Source of the DNA: Stenocarpella maydis
Taxonomy: Eukaryota; Ascomycota; Sordariomycetes; Diaporthales; Diaporthaceae
Assembly: GCA_002270565.1 (NCBI GenBank)
Contig: NQMI01000009.1
Span: 1 to 64,000, forward strand
Length of the DNA: 64,000 bases
Direction: 5' to 3'
Shown here: positions 1-10,817 of the stretch, piece after piece
Position numbering within the stretch: the first letter of the stretch is position 1
How the letters are laid out: each line of letters opens with the position of its first letter
Translations under genes and position numbers: made by a program
Notes under the pieces: generated by a model
Seen by the model: only the letters and a program-made list of their open reading frames with translations
What the model was told of the DNA's origin: nothing
Databases searched by the model: none

Positions 1-80
1 AGCCAACAGACTGTAACATGTCTGAATCTAGTTGGAATGGGTATAGGTACATCTCGCAGTGTTTGGCACGGCCAGCTTTG

Positions 81-130
<50 letters not shown>
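1..130. repeat. Paired homopolymer tract T29/A17 next to a stop codon
   Basis: The left edge holds about 84 bases of unremarkable sequence, then 29 T (85-113) followed at once by 17 A (114-130). The last A touches the stop codon of the acyltransferase gene on the minus strand. The inner 34 bases form a perfect A/T palindrome. It may be a real terminator-like or poly-A-derived tract, or an assembly artefact. Confidence 0.9.
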
Positions 131-1870
131 TCATGCTTCCAGCTTTGGTGTCTTGGGGGCCAGACCCAGAGTGACCCTCGTATCCTGGCCCGGCGCGCCC
201 GTGCCTGCCGGCGCCAGCGTCATCTCGTACAACGACTGCGCGAACCTGACGGCCGGCTCGTCAATGAAGCGCGTCACCATCTCCGCGCACCAGAACGTGA
301 CCGGCAGCAGCACCAGCTGGGGCAGCAGAAAGGCCACCTCGAGCCCCATGGGCCCCGCCATGGGCAGAGGGAATCTGTTGACCCACTGCGGTATGTTCTG
401 CGCCTCCTCCGCGCCGTTGGCCCCGACGAAGCCCACCGCGGCGTAGATGCGGTCCCCCAGTATCCATAGCACCGGCCCGTGGACGAGGTAGAGCGAGTAC
501 GACACCCGCCCCAGGTACTGGCAGAAGCGTGTCTCGAAGAAGCGCTTGAGCCAGTGTATGCGCGGCACCGCCGAGATGAGGAACGTGGCCGCGAAGAAGA
601 GGTAGAACCACTTGTAGTCAAAGGCAGCCTGCGGCTTGAGGAGGGAGAGGTAATACCAGCCCCTGTTCTTCCGCAGCAGCTCGACGTCCGTCGTCTGGGA
701 GGGTATGCCGCCGAGGTAGAGCGCGAAGACCAGGAGGTGGTAGTAGATGAACTCCTTGAGCGGGGCCAGCCTGGCGAGGAACCTCGGGAGCTGGCCCTTG
801 GCCGAGAGCAGGTCGAGGTCTGCGAGGAACATGCCCATCATGAACAGGCAGCAGTACCACCCGTCGCAGATGTACATGAAGTAGAACATGAGGCCGGCGG
901 TGCACCACAGCCGAGCCTTTGTCGTCGCCCGCGATAGCGCAAGCAATGCCGTGTAGACCGCTATCGAGCCCTTCATCTCGACCGGTATGCTCCACAGGTG
1001 GAAGTTGTACTTGAACCACGGCTCCCCGCCCGTGTTGAAGATGAAGCTGAAGTTCTTGAGCTCGGCGTACCACCACCAGATCTCGTCCCGCATGTTGCCC
1101 TGCTTCTTGGCACCCTGGACCCAGAGGCCGCCGAAAGCATGCCATGTCAGCATGTAGAGGAACGTCGTGCAGATGAGCGGTATGTACAGGCGCATCCACC
1201 TCCTGAACAAGGCAGAGCCCAGGTTGTCGGCGAGCTTGGCCTGGTCTCCGGCCTGTATGAGGCTCAGGGGCTTGACCGAGAGGACATAGCCGGAGATTAT
1301 GAAGAAGTTGGCGACAGCGAAGTGGCCGCCGTTGAAGAAGAGGCGTATCCCATGCAGGCTGGCGAAGCGGCGATGGCCCTCGAAGCCGAAGGCGTTCTCA
1401 AAAATGTGGTTTTCTTGGGGTGTGTGGGCCCAGAGCTCATGGTGCTGCCAGTACACCAGAAAGGCGGCGAAGCCTCTTAGGCCGTCAAGGTAGGCTGTCT
1501 TCCGCAGGGCCTCGGGTTGGCCAGTCGGTTTTGCCTTGGGCCAGACGACAGCTTTCAGGCGCCTGAGCGCCCAGCTGGCCTTGGGCGACTGCAGCATTCT
1601 TGGCGATGATGGTTTCCACGACTGCTTCTCGCCCCAGTCCAGGTGTCTGATCTCGTCCCAGTCCTTGCTGTCTAGTATGCCTAGGCCATGATGTCTGGCC
1701 GGCGCTGGCTCCCCCATGCTGTTTCTTGCAGATGAGGTTGAGGAAGGACTTGTACCCGGTGACTGTGCCGACAGGCCAAGCCCCAGTTCCTTTGGTTGTA
1801 TAGTCAGTGGGAGAGGCGGTGGGTCTCTCCCTGTCCGTCTTGATGAGATATTGTCCAAGAAGGAATTCAT
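131..1870 (-). CDS. Acyltransferase-3 family membrane protein
   Basis: A single-exon gene of 579 residues. The N-terminal ~120 residues are Ser/Pro-rich and low in complexity. The acyltransferase-3 signature TAYLDGLRGFAAF begins near residue 125, followed by YWQHHELW, and the rest alternates about ten hydrophobic segments with charged loops, including a late RVSYSLYLVHGPV stretch. Proteins of this family move acyl groups from a donor to sugars or lipids at a membrane. In fungi a well-known relative is the hard-surface-induced HSIP3-like group. The substrate cannot be read from sequence. ATG at 1870 is the first in-frame start. The stop codon abuts a poly-A/poly-T tract. It is transcribed divergently from the glycosyltransferase 2.8 kb away. 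Confidence 0.85.
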   Translation of the reverse strand: MNSFLDNISSRRTGRDPPPLPLTIQPKELGLGLSAQSPGTSPSSTSSARNSMGEPAPARHHGLGILDSKDWDEIRHLDWGEKQSWKPSSPRMLQSPKASWALRRLKAVVWPKAKPTGQPEALRKTAYLDGLRGFAAFLVYWQHHELWAHTPQENHIFENAFGFEGHRRFASLHGIRLFFNGGHFAVANFFIISGYVLSVKPLSLIQAGDQAKLADNLGSALFRRWMRLYIPLICTTFLYMLTWHAFGGLWVQGAKKQGNMRDEIWWWYAELKNFSFIFNTGGEPWFKYNFHLWSIPVEMKGSIAVYTALLALSRATTKARLWCTAGLMFYFMYICDGWYCCLFMMGMFLADLDLLSAKGQLPRFLARLAPLKEFIYYHLLVFALYLGGIPSQTTDVELLRKNRGWYYLSLLKPQAAFDYKWFYLFFAATFLISAVPRIHWLKRFFETRFCQYLGRVSYSLYLVHGPVLWILGDRIYAAVGFVGANGAEEAQNIPQWVNRFPLPMAGPMGLEVAFLLPQLVLLPVTFWCAEMVTRFIDEPAVRFAQSLYEMTLAPAGTGAPGQDTRVTLGLAPKTPKLEA

Positions 1871-4713
1871 AAGGCTTCAGGCTACTGCGAGACGTCGGCG
1901 GACTAGGCTGGACGTTTCGACGCGATTTGTGCGGAGCGGTGTTTGGCATCAGCCACGCCGATGGTGCAGGAGCAATTCCAGGGCCCAAGGCGTTGGCGTT
2001 TGATCTGCCGGGAAGCTCGTGGCTGTACTCGTTTCTGCGCAGGTGCGCTGGGTTGAGCTGGCTCCCCAGACGTCGTGACCCCAATACAGGTTCCGCCTAG
2101 GCCTCTGGAGATTGGGTACAAGGCAGTGTGGATTCTGCGCAGAAGTTCGAGATGACTTTCACAAGCCAAGGGCTCCCTTGGGACCGGCTCGTATAAAGCT
2201 GATCAACCCCAGGCCCCGAGGTCGAGTGATCAAAAGTGCAAGGCCTGCACAGAATAGTGAGCGGGGACAGTTGCGGGGAAGGACACCACCTTCTCGACCA
2301 GCCAGGTCAGGTAGTGTAGGGTGGCAGACCTGGGCACCTTGCAGATCGCTCGACGCTACACTGTTCCGTGCGAGAAGCAAGGTACAGGACACTCTGCTCG
2401 TGTGGGTGTGCGTGGGTCCCGCTGACTAGGACGCAGTAGTGCGCGGACGATAGCCAGGAAGCAAATATCGAAGCCCAGGGAGGAAGGGTTGCAGAGCTGA
2501 GAGCGGTCCTCGCGGGGAAGCTCCAGCGTTTTCCGAGGCAGAATAGCGCAGGCTCATCGTCCATCAGTGACGCTCGGCTTGCCACGTGCAAAAATGGCCA
2601 ATGGCAGTCACAGACAGCTGCAATACCTGGCATCTACTGTATGTATTGTGCCCTCCGATATTGGCCATGACGTTTGAGAGGGGGATATCTCGCTGACGGC
2701 ACTTGGCCATGCAACGACAGTCACAAGCGCTGTCGGACAATCTCTCAGCGCCGCGGCCTGAAGGCGAGCAACACCCCCTCCCAAGATGCGATACGAGGAA
2801 AATCCCGTCGGAGCGGTCCCGAGGGCAGCAGCCACGATTCGGCGAGCAGTCGGGCTTTCTCGCCGCCATTGGCTGCGTAGTCGCAACGTCGAAGACCGCC
2901 AGGGCCTCTGAGAAGCCCCTCCGTGCGCAGCTGGACAGGTCGTGGGAAAAGACGAGCAGATGGTGAGGATCCGGCCTGCGATTGGGAGATGCACATGCGT
3001 TCCAGGTGTGTTCTACCGCGGCCCCGAGAATCGCACTCGCCAAACGGGAGGCGCGCATGGCCATGCGATTGGGCGTTCGCCTTGCCCCCGTCGAGATGGG
3101 CCAGATAGCGTGAGCTGCAAGGGGTCCACTAAACAGACGCAGCAGGGATGGCGCTTGTTTAATCACGCTTTGTTTAGCGGCAACGTCCAGCAACGGGTTG
3201 CGTGTCTGCCCGTCAGGGCTGCCAAGGCACTTCGGTCTGGGCCTTGTGGCCTGGTGAGAAGCCAATCCTCACCCTGGACGCCCCATCTGACCCAGTCTCG
3301 GGCCCGGGAAGATCGCCTGTGTGTTTCCCGTTTGTGGGTACCGCCCCCGGCACTGGCTTCTGTGCGAGTTAGCTGAGCATCCTCTTACAGCTGAGAAACA
3401 AGCATGCCACCCTGGCCTAGTGTGCTGTACGGTTAGCCCCCCCGCGGACGGCCACTGTTGACATGCTTACTGCGGCCTGCATTAGGCCCAACAGCCACTT
3501 TGACGACAGCTCGTGTACCGAGTAATTTGTATCGCCTGGCCCCGGAGACCGCGGCACACCGTGATGATCAAATCATGTGTCTCGCCTACACGAGGCGTTC
3601 GAGACAGGACCCAGCAGATCCGGTGCAGGCGATTGTGCCCTTGGACTCGAAGTTCCGTGCATATCAGGCGTCCCGGCCAAGGCAACGGTCTTGCGATGGC
3701 AGTCTGTAGCGGATGAGACGTCTCGACTCTCGACGAGTAAGGCGTCAGAAGAGGGAGAGGGTTTCCAGACTGGGGATTTGGCGCGAGGCACGCCCGCTCG
3801 CTACGGCTAGTCAGCGCGGTGCTACCACGGCGGCCTTGAACTGTGACCCTCCATCCCGCCAGAGTCAATCCGGATGCACACCCCGCTCACCACCAAGGGC
3901 AATACCGCGCCCCCCCCCCCAGGATCGTGCGTGAACACATCCTCATTGCTCACCGATCATATCTCGCTCTTGGGGCCCAGCCATCCCCGCCTAGCCCCGG
4001 CCACCCTGCCAAATTAAGGGCCCCTTCCCATGCGTCGAGGGGACACAATCGATATTCTGTCGTGATAGTCGCGCACGTGAAGTACAATCCCGGCAACGTT
4101 GCAGGCGGCGGGAGGTGGGTGACCGCCGTTCCTTGATGGCGTGTGGCCTCGGATACTCAATGGCTGCGCGCTCCGCCGATGCGTCAGAGTGGGCCTGGCG
4201 AGTCCTCCCGGCATCACACTGCATTGGGTGATGATCCGACCCATCTCGAAGCTCCAAGGGCCTGTACCGTTCCTCGAGGTAGTGTGCCAGGTATTGGCCG
4301 ATATGGGACGAGGCTTACTCACGGCTCGAAGGGGGCCATGCCGGCCATCTGCACCAAGATCCTGGGGTGGTACCCCCCATAGCCCTCAGACAATCCTGGA
4401 AGCTGTTTTCCCCTGGCCTCTTGTACTGTACCTCGGGTACCAGATAGCCCAGGCTGCTTGCCCTTTGATCCTTGTCTGCATCTCACAATCTTCTCATCTT
4501 ATGGTGCTCTTGTACGCAGGTCATCCCAATTCTCGAACATCTCGGGTAATCTCTAGTTTCCTCCTCCCCAGGCACATCTCTTGTCAGTACTGGAAAACCA
4601 GACAACAAGTGAAAGTTGTTGGTCCTCTATATGGCTCCAAGACAAAGTGGCCCGTGAATATTGACACTTCGTCCCCCAAGAAAGCCAGCCACTCGGCCTG
4701 ACACGCCTCCACG
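1871..4713. other. Gene-free divergent intergenic region
   Basis: This stretch lies between two divergent genes and must hold both promoters. Open frames of up to 230 codons occur on both strands, but they are rich in Arg, Ser, Pro and Cys, overlap one another and show no family motif, as expected of GC-rich noncoding DNA. A run of 11 C sits near 3910. The last 500 bases before 4714 are pyrimidine-richer, fitting a fungal promoter. No RNA gene was recognised. Confidence 0.6.
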
Positions 4714-6147
4714 ATGTATTCGCCAACTTCTTCAGCGTCCCCACGCTCGTCCGTGGGGACGTGGTCGCCCACCACCCCGAGCTTCTCGAGCAAGTTCAGA
4801 AACCGCGTCCCTACGCAGATGAGAAGGTGTATACCCATCTACCTGGCCTGCGTGTCTTTCTTCCTCCTCATTCTCAACGCCGACTTGTTCACGGTGGCGA
4901 TACCCAGGGGAAGCTCTCAGGTCTTCAAGCGTGGTGGGCCGCAAACACAACAGAGCTCGAGTGCTCCCACGCCGGGTGTGCCGACTGCCGTGGGTTTCCC
5001 AAAGAAAATATGGCAGACATGGAAGGTGGACCCGCTGCACTTCGAGCAGCGTGACAGCAATACCGCGCGGACGTGGTTACAGAGGAACCCAGACTTCAGA
5101 TACGAGGTCCTCACCGACACCAATGATGTCGGATATGTCGAGCAACATTTTGGGCCCGGTGGCTTCAACCGGCCGGATATTGTAGACCTGTATCGCAACA
5201 TCAACGCCACGATCATCAAGGCAGACTTGTTGCGGTACATGGTCATGTACGCAGAAGGCGGTGTGTATGCGGACATTGATGTCGAGGCGCTGAAGCCGGT
5301 TTCGAGGTTCATCCCAGATCACCGGTACGCTGAGGAAGACATTGACATGGTCATCGGTGTCGAGATCGACCAGCCGCAGTTCAAGGATCACCCAATTCTC
5401 GGCAAGAAGTCCCAGTCATTCTGCCAGTGGACGTTCATGGCCCGGCCGAGGCTCCCGGTCATGATGCGACTCATTGAGAACATCATGTCCTGGCTGGCAG
5501 ACCTTGCCAGGCAACAGAACGTGGCCATTTCAGATGTGGCCTTGGACTTTGACCAAGTCATCTCAGGGACCGGGCCCTCAGCCTTTACTGCCGCAATCCT
5601 GGAGGAGATGAATGCCAACCGCCCCAAAGAGATGCCCGAGATCACATGGGACGTGTTCCACGACCTGGATGAATCCAGGATTGTGTCGCGAGTTCTCGTC
5701 CTGGACGTCGAGGCCTTCGCCGCCGGGCAGGGACACAGTGACAGTGGCAACCACAACGCGCGGGGCGCCCTGGTGAAGCACCACTATCACGCCAGCAACT
5801 GGCCGAGCCGCCACCCAAGGTTCAACCACCCCGTCTATGGACCCGTCGAGCAGTGCAACTGGGAGCCCAGCTGCGTGGCGCAGTGGGACGCCGACACGGC
5901 GGCTTTCGCACTCATGACCGAGCAGGAGCAAAAGGCCCTGGCCGAGGAGAAGGAGGCCGCACGAAGAGCGACGACGGCGCAGCAAGAGCAGTTCCTCGCC
6001 CGGATCGCGGAGCAGCAGGCGGCGCTCCAGCAGCCGCTTCACCTTGGACAGCAGCAGTTCGGGGCGCCCCTGCCAGCAGCGCCCCCGGCGCCAAAACCTG
6101 AGCCACACTCTGAGCACGGTTCTGAGGCAGAGAAGCAGCCGGAGTGA
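4714..6147 (+). CDS. OCH1-like glycosyltransferase (GT32 type), Golgi type II membrane protein
   Basis: A single-exon gene of 477 residues. A short Ser/Pro-rich cytosolic tail is followed by one hydrophobic segment at about residues 40-58 (PIYLACVSFFLLILNADLF), the layout of a type II Golgi enzyme. The catalytic part starts with PKKIWQTWK and has the DXD sugar-nucleotide motif in GGVYADIDVEALKPV (D187 and D189), both typical of the OCH1/GT32 family, which adds alpha-1,6-mannose to N-glycans. The last ~80 residues are Gln/Ala/Glu-rich, coiled-coil-like, then Pro-rich, and are not part of the enzyme domain. Fungi carry several OCH1 paralogues, so true OCH1 function is not assured. ATG 4714 is the only start giving the membrane anchor. 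Confidence 0.87.
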   Translation: MYSPTSSASPRSSVGTWSPTTPSFSSKFRNRVPTQMRRCIPIYLACVSFFLLILNADLFTVAIPRGSSQVFKRGGPQTQQSSSAPTPGVPTAVGFPKKIWQTWKVDPLHFEQRDSNTARTWLQRNPDFRYEVLTDTNDVGYVEQHFGPGGFNRPDIVDLYRNINATIIKADLLRYMVMYAEGGVYADIDVEALKPVSRFIPDHRYAEEDIDMVIGVEIDQPQFKDHPILGKKSQSFCQWTFMARPRLPVMMRLIENIMSWLADLARQQNVAISDVALDFDQVISGTGPSAFTAAILEEMNANRPKEMPEITWDVFHDLDESRIVSRVLVLDVEAFAAGQGHSDSGNHNARGALVKHHYHASNWPSRHPRFNHPVYGPVEQCNWEPSCVAQWDADTAAFALMTEQEQKALAEEKEAARRATTAQQEQFLARIAEQQAALQQPLHLGQQQFGAPLPAAPPAPKPEPHSEHGSEAEKQPE

Positions 6148-7292
6148 TTATGTCTGTCGTCCTTCCATTGCATTCTGAATCACCATACACAAGATTAGGG
6201 ATCGGCCTCTGTTTTGGGCGGGGGGCGCTCTTGGCGTTCGAAAGGGCCATGTCTGCTGTCGTCGATTCAAGCTGTCGCCGTGCTGGCCCCCGTGTACATC
6301 CGCTGTGGATCCCCCGGGGAGGTGGAATGACGCAGTACACCGGGAGTCGTGCATATATTCTCATTCAAACAGCACGCACATCTTGTCTCCGATACAGTTG
6401 CTGAGTTATAGACTGGTAACCCGGTAGACATCCATTTTTGCTTTTCACGTATCCGTGTGGAGAAAGACCTCGTCCTGTTAGGCTCGCGGCTCACGGCTTT
6501 GCTGGGTGGAAACGAGTTGGTCAACACTGTCGTGTTCCAGGGCGTGGGATCCTGAACCTCGTGCGAGGGCAGCCTCACAGAGCAACGACGGCCTGGGCAA
6601 CAGGGAACGTCGTCCTTGTCGGATTCGCATTCGGCAGCGCTGTCTTCACAGATCGAAACGCCATGTGCCAGTGCGGCTTCGAGCTGGTTCGAGCCGTGTT
6701 GGGCTGCGTGAAGGGAGCTGTCGGTGGCGGAGAAAGAAGAGGCCTGGGCGAGGGGCGATAGAGGTTAGCGGACTGCAGTCAGTAGCTGGGAAGTCGGAGA
6801 GAAAACCCGCGCCACGCGAGATACCCGTTCTAGCACAAGACGTTGTCAATAAAGACTCATTTCACAACTCACGGTTACCCTGGCGTGCGAAGGCCTCTTG
6901 GGTTGCAGGTGCTGTTGTTTTCTGATGCAATGGCGTGTGGCGGGCCTTGACAGGCGCGATAATCGGGACATCCGGGGTAGTTATGATACGCAGACTTGGG
7001 CATTCCTTACACAGACTTGGAGATATACTTAGGCCAGCACTTCGGAGTAGAGATTCATTGTGTGGAACCTACAGCAGAGAAGGACCAGGTGTTCAAGTCG
7101 GTCGATGCCCTTCGTCTCCTGCCTTCTGCTGCCGTTCCATATGTAGGAACATCTGATCTTATTCAACAAAGACACCACTCCTTCCTCACACTTTACATCA
7201 AGCCAGCGTTGCTCACAAATCCAGAATTGCGTATAGGCCTTTTGGACAACCATACCCTCCCCTCCGAGCCTTCGCCTCCCGAACTGACAGGC
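6148..7292. other. Intergenic region between convergent genes
   Basis: This region separates the 3' ends of the glycosyltransferase and the MYND gene. Short overlapping open frames occur on both strands without recognisable motifs. It presumably holds both 3' untranslated regions. Nothing else was seen. Confidence 0.6.
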
Positions 7293-9263
7293 CTACTCGG
7301 CCCTCCCCAGCGAGAGCTGTGCCAACCGGATCGACATTGCCCGCGCTCCGTCCACGGACTCCGGATCTTGCCACATCGACTGCGAGGAGACACCGGCGCC
7401 AAAGCCAGCAAGCCCATTGAGATGCCTCTGCCCCATGGATCGCAGGCGTGTCGGCGAGTCCCCGACCGCCTCCCCGAGCAACAGGGACTCGAGCATGCCG
7501 CCGGGGTTGTCCTTCTCTTCCAGCATCCTCAGCGCGCCCGCCCACATCTCCTCCAGGTAAGCCTCCTGTGCCTCGGCCTCGGCCTGGTCCACCTCTTGCG
7601 ACACTTCGCAGCGGGCCTTGTGCGCCGGCCAGTTCCAGATCTGGCAGTACTTGCCGCAGAAGGCGGCCTGCTGGCACCTGGCGCAGACGAGATATCGCTT
7701 GCGCTTCCGGCCACAGTCGGCGCACTTCTCCTCGTCATCTCCTGGCTCCTCGTGCTGCTGCACCGGTTGTTGAGTGTCAGGCCCAGCTGCGGTGGAGCCG
7801 ACTGTGTCGGCTTCGCCTTCCACGCTTGTGCTGATCCTCGATGCCGGAGCGTCTGGATTCGCGAACTCGTCGCTCATCCTAGCTGGCTCGCTGGCTTTGG
7901 GCGGATAGCCAACGCCAGGGTCTTTGGCTGGCGAGGACTCTGAGGGGATGTGCTTCTCGACCGGGCTGGCTGATCCGAGTTGCCTCTCAGGCTTTGAATC
8001 GCCGTCGCAGTCCAGCTTCTGACGCTGTCGGAGACGCCGAGTATTAGTGTTTCCCTCATCCTCCGACAGGTCCTCCACGCTTCTCTTAGTGCCACGAGGC
8101 CCCTTCTGTTGCGCTTTGCCGGTGGTATCGCTTGCTGTCCCCGCCTTCCGTATTCTTCGACATCGGGAGCTTCCATCAAAGGCCCCGTCGAACTGTGAGG
8201 GCTCGGAGTCTGTCTGTTCAGAGCCCAGGCGCGAGGAGCTGCGGGACCTTTTGGACCTGGTCGTCACACCTGCCTGTCCTCGCTTCTTCGCTGTTCCAGC
8301 TGGTGTCGAAGCCGATGTACCCTCGTTGTCATCATCTGCGAAACTCCGCTCAGCCAGAGGGCTGGACTGGACAATCTTCTCGATATCAGCTACGAGCTCG
8401 GGTATTGGGGACGTATCCTGTAGGGCTCCAGAGCCCTGGGGGAGTCGGTGGAGTCTCGGATTGGGAATAGCAGCCTCGGCATGGCGAGTCGCGTCGGTGG
8501 TGGGCTCGTACTCGGGTGTCGCTCGGTTTGAAAGATCTTGCATGTCGGACTCCAATTCCTGATCTTTAGTGAAACCTTCGGCGCCATTTTCAGGAGTCTT
8601 GGTGGCGGCATCATTGGCCTCACTCGCCTTGCTTGCTGCTGGTTGAGAAGGAAGGGGCTCGATATCAGCTTCGTTGACCCCGGCGTCAGGTGTTTTTCTT
8701 GCCAGCCTCCTGCTTCGTCGCCTCACCGTCGAAGATGAGTCATCGTGTTCCTCCTTAGCCTCTTCCTGCTCCTTGCCTGGGCTGTTCCTCGTGCTCCCCT
8801 CCGAAGAGCCGCTGGCAAGCCGTCTAGAGCTCGTAGCTGTCTTGGTCACTTTCGCGCCCACGTTGACACTTGCATGCGAGAAAGTTTCAACTGGCTCATC
8901 AGGCGTCGCGCTGAGGTCAACCATCTCATCTCCCTGCCTCTGAGCGGGCTTTGCTCTGGAAGAACGAAGTCTGGGGAAAAGTGGAAGCTCTGATACCTCG
9001 TCTTCGGTCTTCACAACAATCTCGGTCGCTTTGGTATTGGCTGTCGCCTGGCGTGCGCCATCACTAGAAGAGACCATCGAAACTGGACTGGGTTGCGTGG
9101 TGCTTCCCTCACGAGATGCGTTGCTGCTAGCCCTGGTTGACGCGTTGTGGTCAGGGTCGCGTTGCTTGCCGGTGGAGGGCCGTTTGACGCGTCCCTCCTG
9201 GGGAGGTTGCCCAGTCAGCCTCGCACTTCTTCGACGGCTTCGTACTACCGATCTTGTATCCAT
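7293..9263 (-). CDS. MYND-type zinc-finger protein
   Basis: A single-exon gene of 656 residues. The first ~500 residues are low in complexity, rich in Ser, Glu, Arg and Lys, with basic stretches (RSRRRSARL, RRRSRRLARK, KRSRSSSR) that look like nuclear localisation signals. Near residues 511-551 sits a complete MYND finger: CADC, then CARC, then FCGKYC and finally WPAHKARC, giving all eight zinc ligands. MYND fingers bind proline-rich partner peptides, often in transcriptional regulators. The C-terminal ~100 residues begin with an acidic helix. No SET domain is present, so it is not a SMYD methyltransferase. A nuclear scaffold or regulator role is inferred. Confidence 0.85.
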   Translation of the reverse strand: MDTRSVVRSRRRSARLTGQPPQEGRVKRPSTGKQRDPDHNASTRASSNASREGSTTQPSPVSMVSSSDGARQATANTKATEIVVKTEDEVSELPLFPRLRSSRAKPAQRQGDEMVDLSATPDEPVETFSHASVNVGAKVTKTATSSRRLASGSSEGSTRNSPGKEQEEAKEEHDDSSSTVRRRSRRLARKTPDAGVNEADIEPLPSQPAASKASEANDAATKTPENGAEGFTKDQELESDMQDLSNRATPEYEPTTDATRHAEAAIPNPRLHRLPQGSGALQDTSPIPELVADIEKIVQSSPLAERSFADDDNEGTSASTPAGTAKKRGQAGVTTRSKRSRSSSRLGSEQTDSEPSQFDGAFDGSSRCRRIRKAGTASDTTGKAQQKGPRGTKRSVEDLSEDEGNTNTRRLRQRQKLDCDGDSKPERQLGSASPVEKHIPSESSPAKDPGVGYPPKASEPARMSDEFANPDAPASRISTSVEGEADTVGSTAAGPDTQQPVQQHEEPGDDEEKCADCGRKRKRYLVCARCQQAAFCGKYCQIWNWPAHKARCEVSQEVDQAEAEAQEAYLEEMWAGALRMLEEKDNPGGMLESLLLGEAVGDSPTRLRSMGQRHLNGLAGFGAGVSSQSMWQDPESVDGARAMSIRLAQLSLGRAE

Positions 9264-10325
9264 CTTGTCGGGAAGTCATGGAGTGGGTGAGCTTTGTTGG
9301 GTGTAGCGAGCAGGGTGCTTGAACCGTATCGGATGGACGAAGATGCCAATGGACAACGGGCAACAAAAGTCAACTGGTGAGATGGCAACGATCTGGTTCA
9401 GTTGTACGTGGATCAGTCACAACATCTGGGTGGGGGATCAGTGACCAAAGAAGCCCAAATAAGTCAACTCCGCATCCTAGGAAGCTAGGCACAGTGAATG
9501 TTTGTATCTACCAGGTGCTGGTTGCCTGGGGATGTGAGCTCGTTAATGGGGACCTTCACAGCCCGCCCCGCAATCAGTTTTACAAAGATATTGAACCTCA
9601 CAGATGAGGCCGCTTTCGGAGCTCAGCGGTGCATGTGTAAGGTTTTGGCCCTGGACTTCCAAAGTCATGCAGAGATTCACAATGCGGGAAACGGAAGATA
9701 CCAGTTGACACCAGTACATCACATCATTCAAACCTGGCGAGTAAGAGAGTCAACTGTCCTAACCCACATCCACAGACATTTGAGATTGACCTTTTAGGAG
9801 TGATTATACAATGAGAGTGGGTTTAATTTAGTAGGACTGAGTATCTAGCTATGGGGGTGAGTGCCTACGTATTAGTGGGCATGGGTGTTAGATGATGTCA
9901 ACTGTCCTGGTAATCGGGTGCGCATCTTTGGTTCTCACAAGACGGACAGCGACAACGAGCTGTCCAAGCTTTGAGGGACACACACACGCATACACACACA
10001 CACGCATACACACACACAGGTTGCTTTCAGACCGGATAGAATACATTTCCGGTGGATTTACATTGTGTACATTAAGTATGTTGGGTATCTTGGTGAAGTG
10101 AGGGGTCTCCATCTCCTGGTGTGATGGATCCTAGATGCCGAGCGTCCAAGCTCTGGAAAACGTGTCAAAAATGATGTTGCAGAATGGGGGATTGTGAAGA
10201 GAACAGAAAATACAATCCGTGAATCAATTAGTTCCTCCGGATGACCTCTCATGCCCAGACCTTCGCGTGCCCACCGCCACTGGTCTGGATGCCCCCTCGA
10301 GGAAGAAGGTCCCTGAGGGAAGACC
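9264..10325. other. Intergenic region with CA microsatellite
   Basis: It holds the promoter side of the MYND gene and the 3' side of the next minus-strand gene. A CA-rich microsatellite lies at 9978-10018 with two CGCATA interruptions. The sequence downstream of the RNA-ligase-domain gene (10130-10320) was checked in translation and shows no catalytic ligase domain. No further gene was seen. Confidence 0.65.
9978..10018. repeat. CA dinucleotide microsatellite
   Basis: About 41 bases of alternating CA interrupted twice by CGCATA. This is simple sequence. Confidence 0.95.
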
Positions 10326-10817
10326 TCAGGCGCTGCTGGGCGGCTCAGGAGCCTCCCACTTCCTGACACCAATCATACCCTCGAAAGTCATCATTCCCGC
10401 AACTCGGAAACCCTCCTCCTTGCCGTACTCCTCCTTCATCACGTTGACTATGTGCCGAACAATGCGGAAGTCCTCGATCTTGGTGAGGTGCCCCTGTGAC
10501 TGGTGGTTACACACAATACGTGCCTGAATGTGGTAACCTCGCTCGCCCTCGAGGAAGGCTAGCATGGGGCGCATCTCGCAACCCAGGTTGATGGTCTTTC
10601 GTGGAACGAAACTGTCCGGCTCAAAGAAGAGGACGTAATCCCCAACCTTGAAGTTGCGCTGCCGGACCACAACCTGCCAGTCTCCGTCGACTTTGATGAC
10701 TGCTCGGTTCTGGATCCACAGATTGAAGGGCTTGTGGATCCCGGTGATCTTTCTGACTGTAACCAGCTTTCGCTCCAGCCGTGCCACAGAAGGTCCCTCG
10801 TAGAGCTCGTCGTTCAT
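10326..10817 (-). CDS. Stand-alone N-terminal domain of a DRB0094-type RNA ligase
   Basis: A single-exon gene of 163 residues. It begins with an ERKLVTVRKITGI segment, followed by DGDWQVVVRQRNFKVGDYVLFFEPDSF, the OB-fold-like N-terminal domain that in DRB0094 (Rnl5-type) RNA ligases precedes the nucleotidyltransferase domain. GYHIQARIVCNHQSQGHLTK matches the usual GFRLRTIKLRGQVSQGLLLP stretch, and the end, FEGMIGVRKWEAPEP, matches the DYTELLGVxKYEPP linker. The protein stops exactly there. The ligase domain with its KxDG lysine is absent and was not found downstream. The family match is from memory of typical sequences. A nucleic-acid-binding role without ligation is inferred. ATG 10817 is the only good start. 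Confidence 0.75.
   Translation of the reverse strand: MNDELYEGPSVARLERKLVTVRKITGIHKPFNLWIQNRAVIKVDGDWQVVVRQRNFKVGDYVLFFEPDSFVPRKTINLGCEMRPMLAFLEGERGYHIQARIVCNHQSQGHLTKIEDFRIVRHIVNVMKEEYGKEEGFRVAGMMTFEGMIGVRKWEAPEPPSSA

Noticed and set aside
2564..3265. 233-codon open frame on the minus strand
   Set aside because: Composition is Arg/Ser/Pro/Cys-rich with no domain, and several overlapping frames of similar length lie on both strands, as expected in GC-rich noncoding DNA.
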